DNA of 32,301 nt, from positions 1 to 32,301 of the forward strand of contig PLOC01000078.1 of the NCBI GenBank assembly GCA_003141955.1. The letters run 5' to 3'. Source of the stretch: Chloroflexota bacterium (GTDB taxonomy: Bacteria; Chloroflexota; Limnocylindria; Limnocylindrales; CSP1-4). The notes under the pieces were generated by a model that saw only the letters and a list, made by a program, of their open reading frames with translations, had not been told where the DNA came from and made no database searches. The translations under genes were made by a program, and so were the position numbers. Shown here piece by piece: positions 31,915-32,301 of this stretch (position 1 is its first letter; each line of letters begins with the position of its first letter).

Positions 31915-32301
31915 GTACGCCCGGCATGGGCAGCAGCTTGAAGGTGAAAGTCCTTTGAGGATGTAGGTGGTACGAACCTCTAGCCGGAGGCAACGGCGTC
32001 ACCGTGAGGTGGGGTCGGAAGGAAGCCCGAGGCAAAGCTCCGACCCGAGGAACACGAACCGCATACGAGGCTGGGCAGCCCGGATGAGCCGGCAAGACAC
32101 GGTGAAGTCCGCGACCACCAAAGGGCTGTCAGGTAGATGCGGCGGGGCTGGAGCGAAAGCGGCTGCCCTTATCCGGGGAGGCCTCGCCGGGTGCCGGAGC
32201 GATCCGGCCGTCCTCATCGCAAGGTGGCGATGGACCGGTCAGGAGTCAGCAGCGGCCATAGTACCGGCGGGGATCAGCATCGCCGGGAAGGGCCAAACGT
32301 C
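31915..32301 (+). mobile_element. Group II intron, 5' part (continues beyond the window)
   Basis: The sequence from about 31915 matches the 5' ribozyme region of bacterial group II introns as I know them: an opening GTACGCCCGGCATGGGC (usually GTGCG), AAGGTGAAAGTCCTTT, GAGGAACACGAACCGCAT, and GGCTGGGCAGCCCGGATGAG. At 32246-32301 there is the block AGTCAGCAGCGGCCATAGTAC and then GAAGGGCCAAACG, which precedes the start of the intron-encoded reverse transcriptase in relatives. The maturase gene and domains V-VI should lie just past the window end. The insertion point is directly behind an intrinsic terminator, a preference known for class C introns, but I cannot assign the class. The third base differs from the GUGYG consensus. 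Confidence 0.85.

Overview
The window is about 32 kb of very GC-rich, densely coding bacterial chromosome. Long antisense shadow ORFs, frequent GTG starts and 4-bp start/stop overlaps are all typical of such a genome. Gene content (SufU-type Fe-S assembly under an Rrf2 regulator, ECF transporter cassette, fused Fe-S/molybdopterin hydroxylase, TatA-like proteins with Pro/Gln tails, HTH-plus-nuclease-like remnant, NfeD/flotillin/TelA cluster) suggests a high-GC Chloroflexota, perhaps Limnocylindria-like. This is an inference from gene style; an actinobacterial relative cannot be excluded without searches. No rRNA, tRNA or CRISPR array was found.

Layout: (1) 1-3.3 kb, minus strand: a Leloir galactose cluster, galT - tatA-like - galK, possibly led by a small ORF coupled to galT. 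(2) 3.3-5.9 kb: a small membrane protein, a second TatA-like protein with a PQY-repeat tail, and a lipoprotein with seven Kelch-like repeats. (3) 6.0-11.0 kb, plus strand: nucleoside hydrolase, ECF S component (long and atypical), EcfT and a fused double-ATPase EcfA, read as nucleoside uptake and cleavage. A decayed HTH/nuclease-like gene follows. (4) 11.9-13.9 kb: acetate kinase, convergent with an MBL-fold hydrolase. (5) 14.2-17.4 kb, minus strand: rrf2 - sufC - sufS - sufU, behind a strong sigma70-type promoter whose start site lies inside a palindrome resembling an IscR type 1 site. sufB and sufD are absent here. (6) 17.5-20.1 kb: single-chain Fe-S/molybdopterin hydroxylase. (7) 20.4-23.5 kb: large secreted subtilase, followed by a strong hairpin. 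(8) 23.8-26.7 kb: NfeD-like domain protein, flotillin and TelA-like protein, likely a membrane-stress operon. (9) 26.7-29.6 kb: an ABC-2 exporter pair divergent from a MarR regulator, then a TetR regulator. (10) 29.8-31.9 kb: PAS-GAF-GGDEF diguanylate cyclase and a small four-CxxC zinc protein ending in a textbook terminator. (11) From about 31,915 to the end: the 5' part of a group II intron inserted a few bases behind that terminator; its reverse transcriptase should begin just outside the window.

The most interesting points are the suf promoter/operator, the duplicated-motif ECF S protein next to a nucleoside hydrolase, the NfeD-flotillin-TelA operon, the TatA paralog inside the gal cluster, and the intron behind the terminator. 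I did not see convincing proof of a wholly new defence or mobile system.
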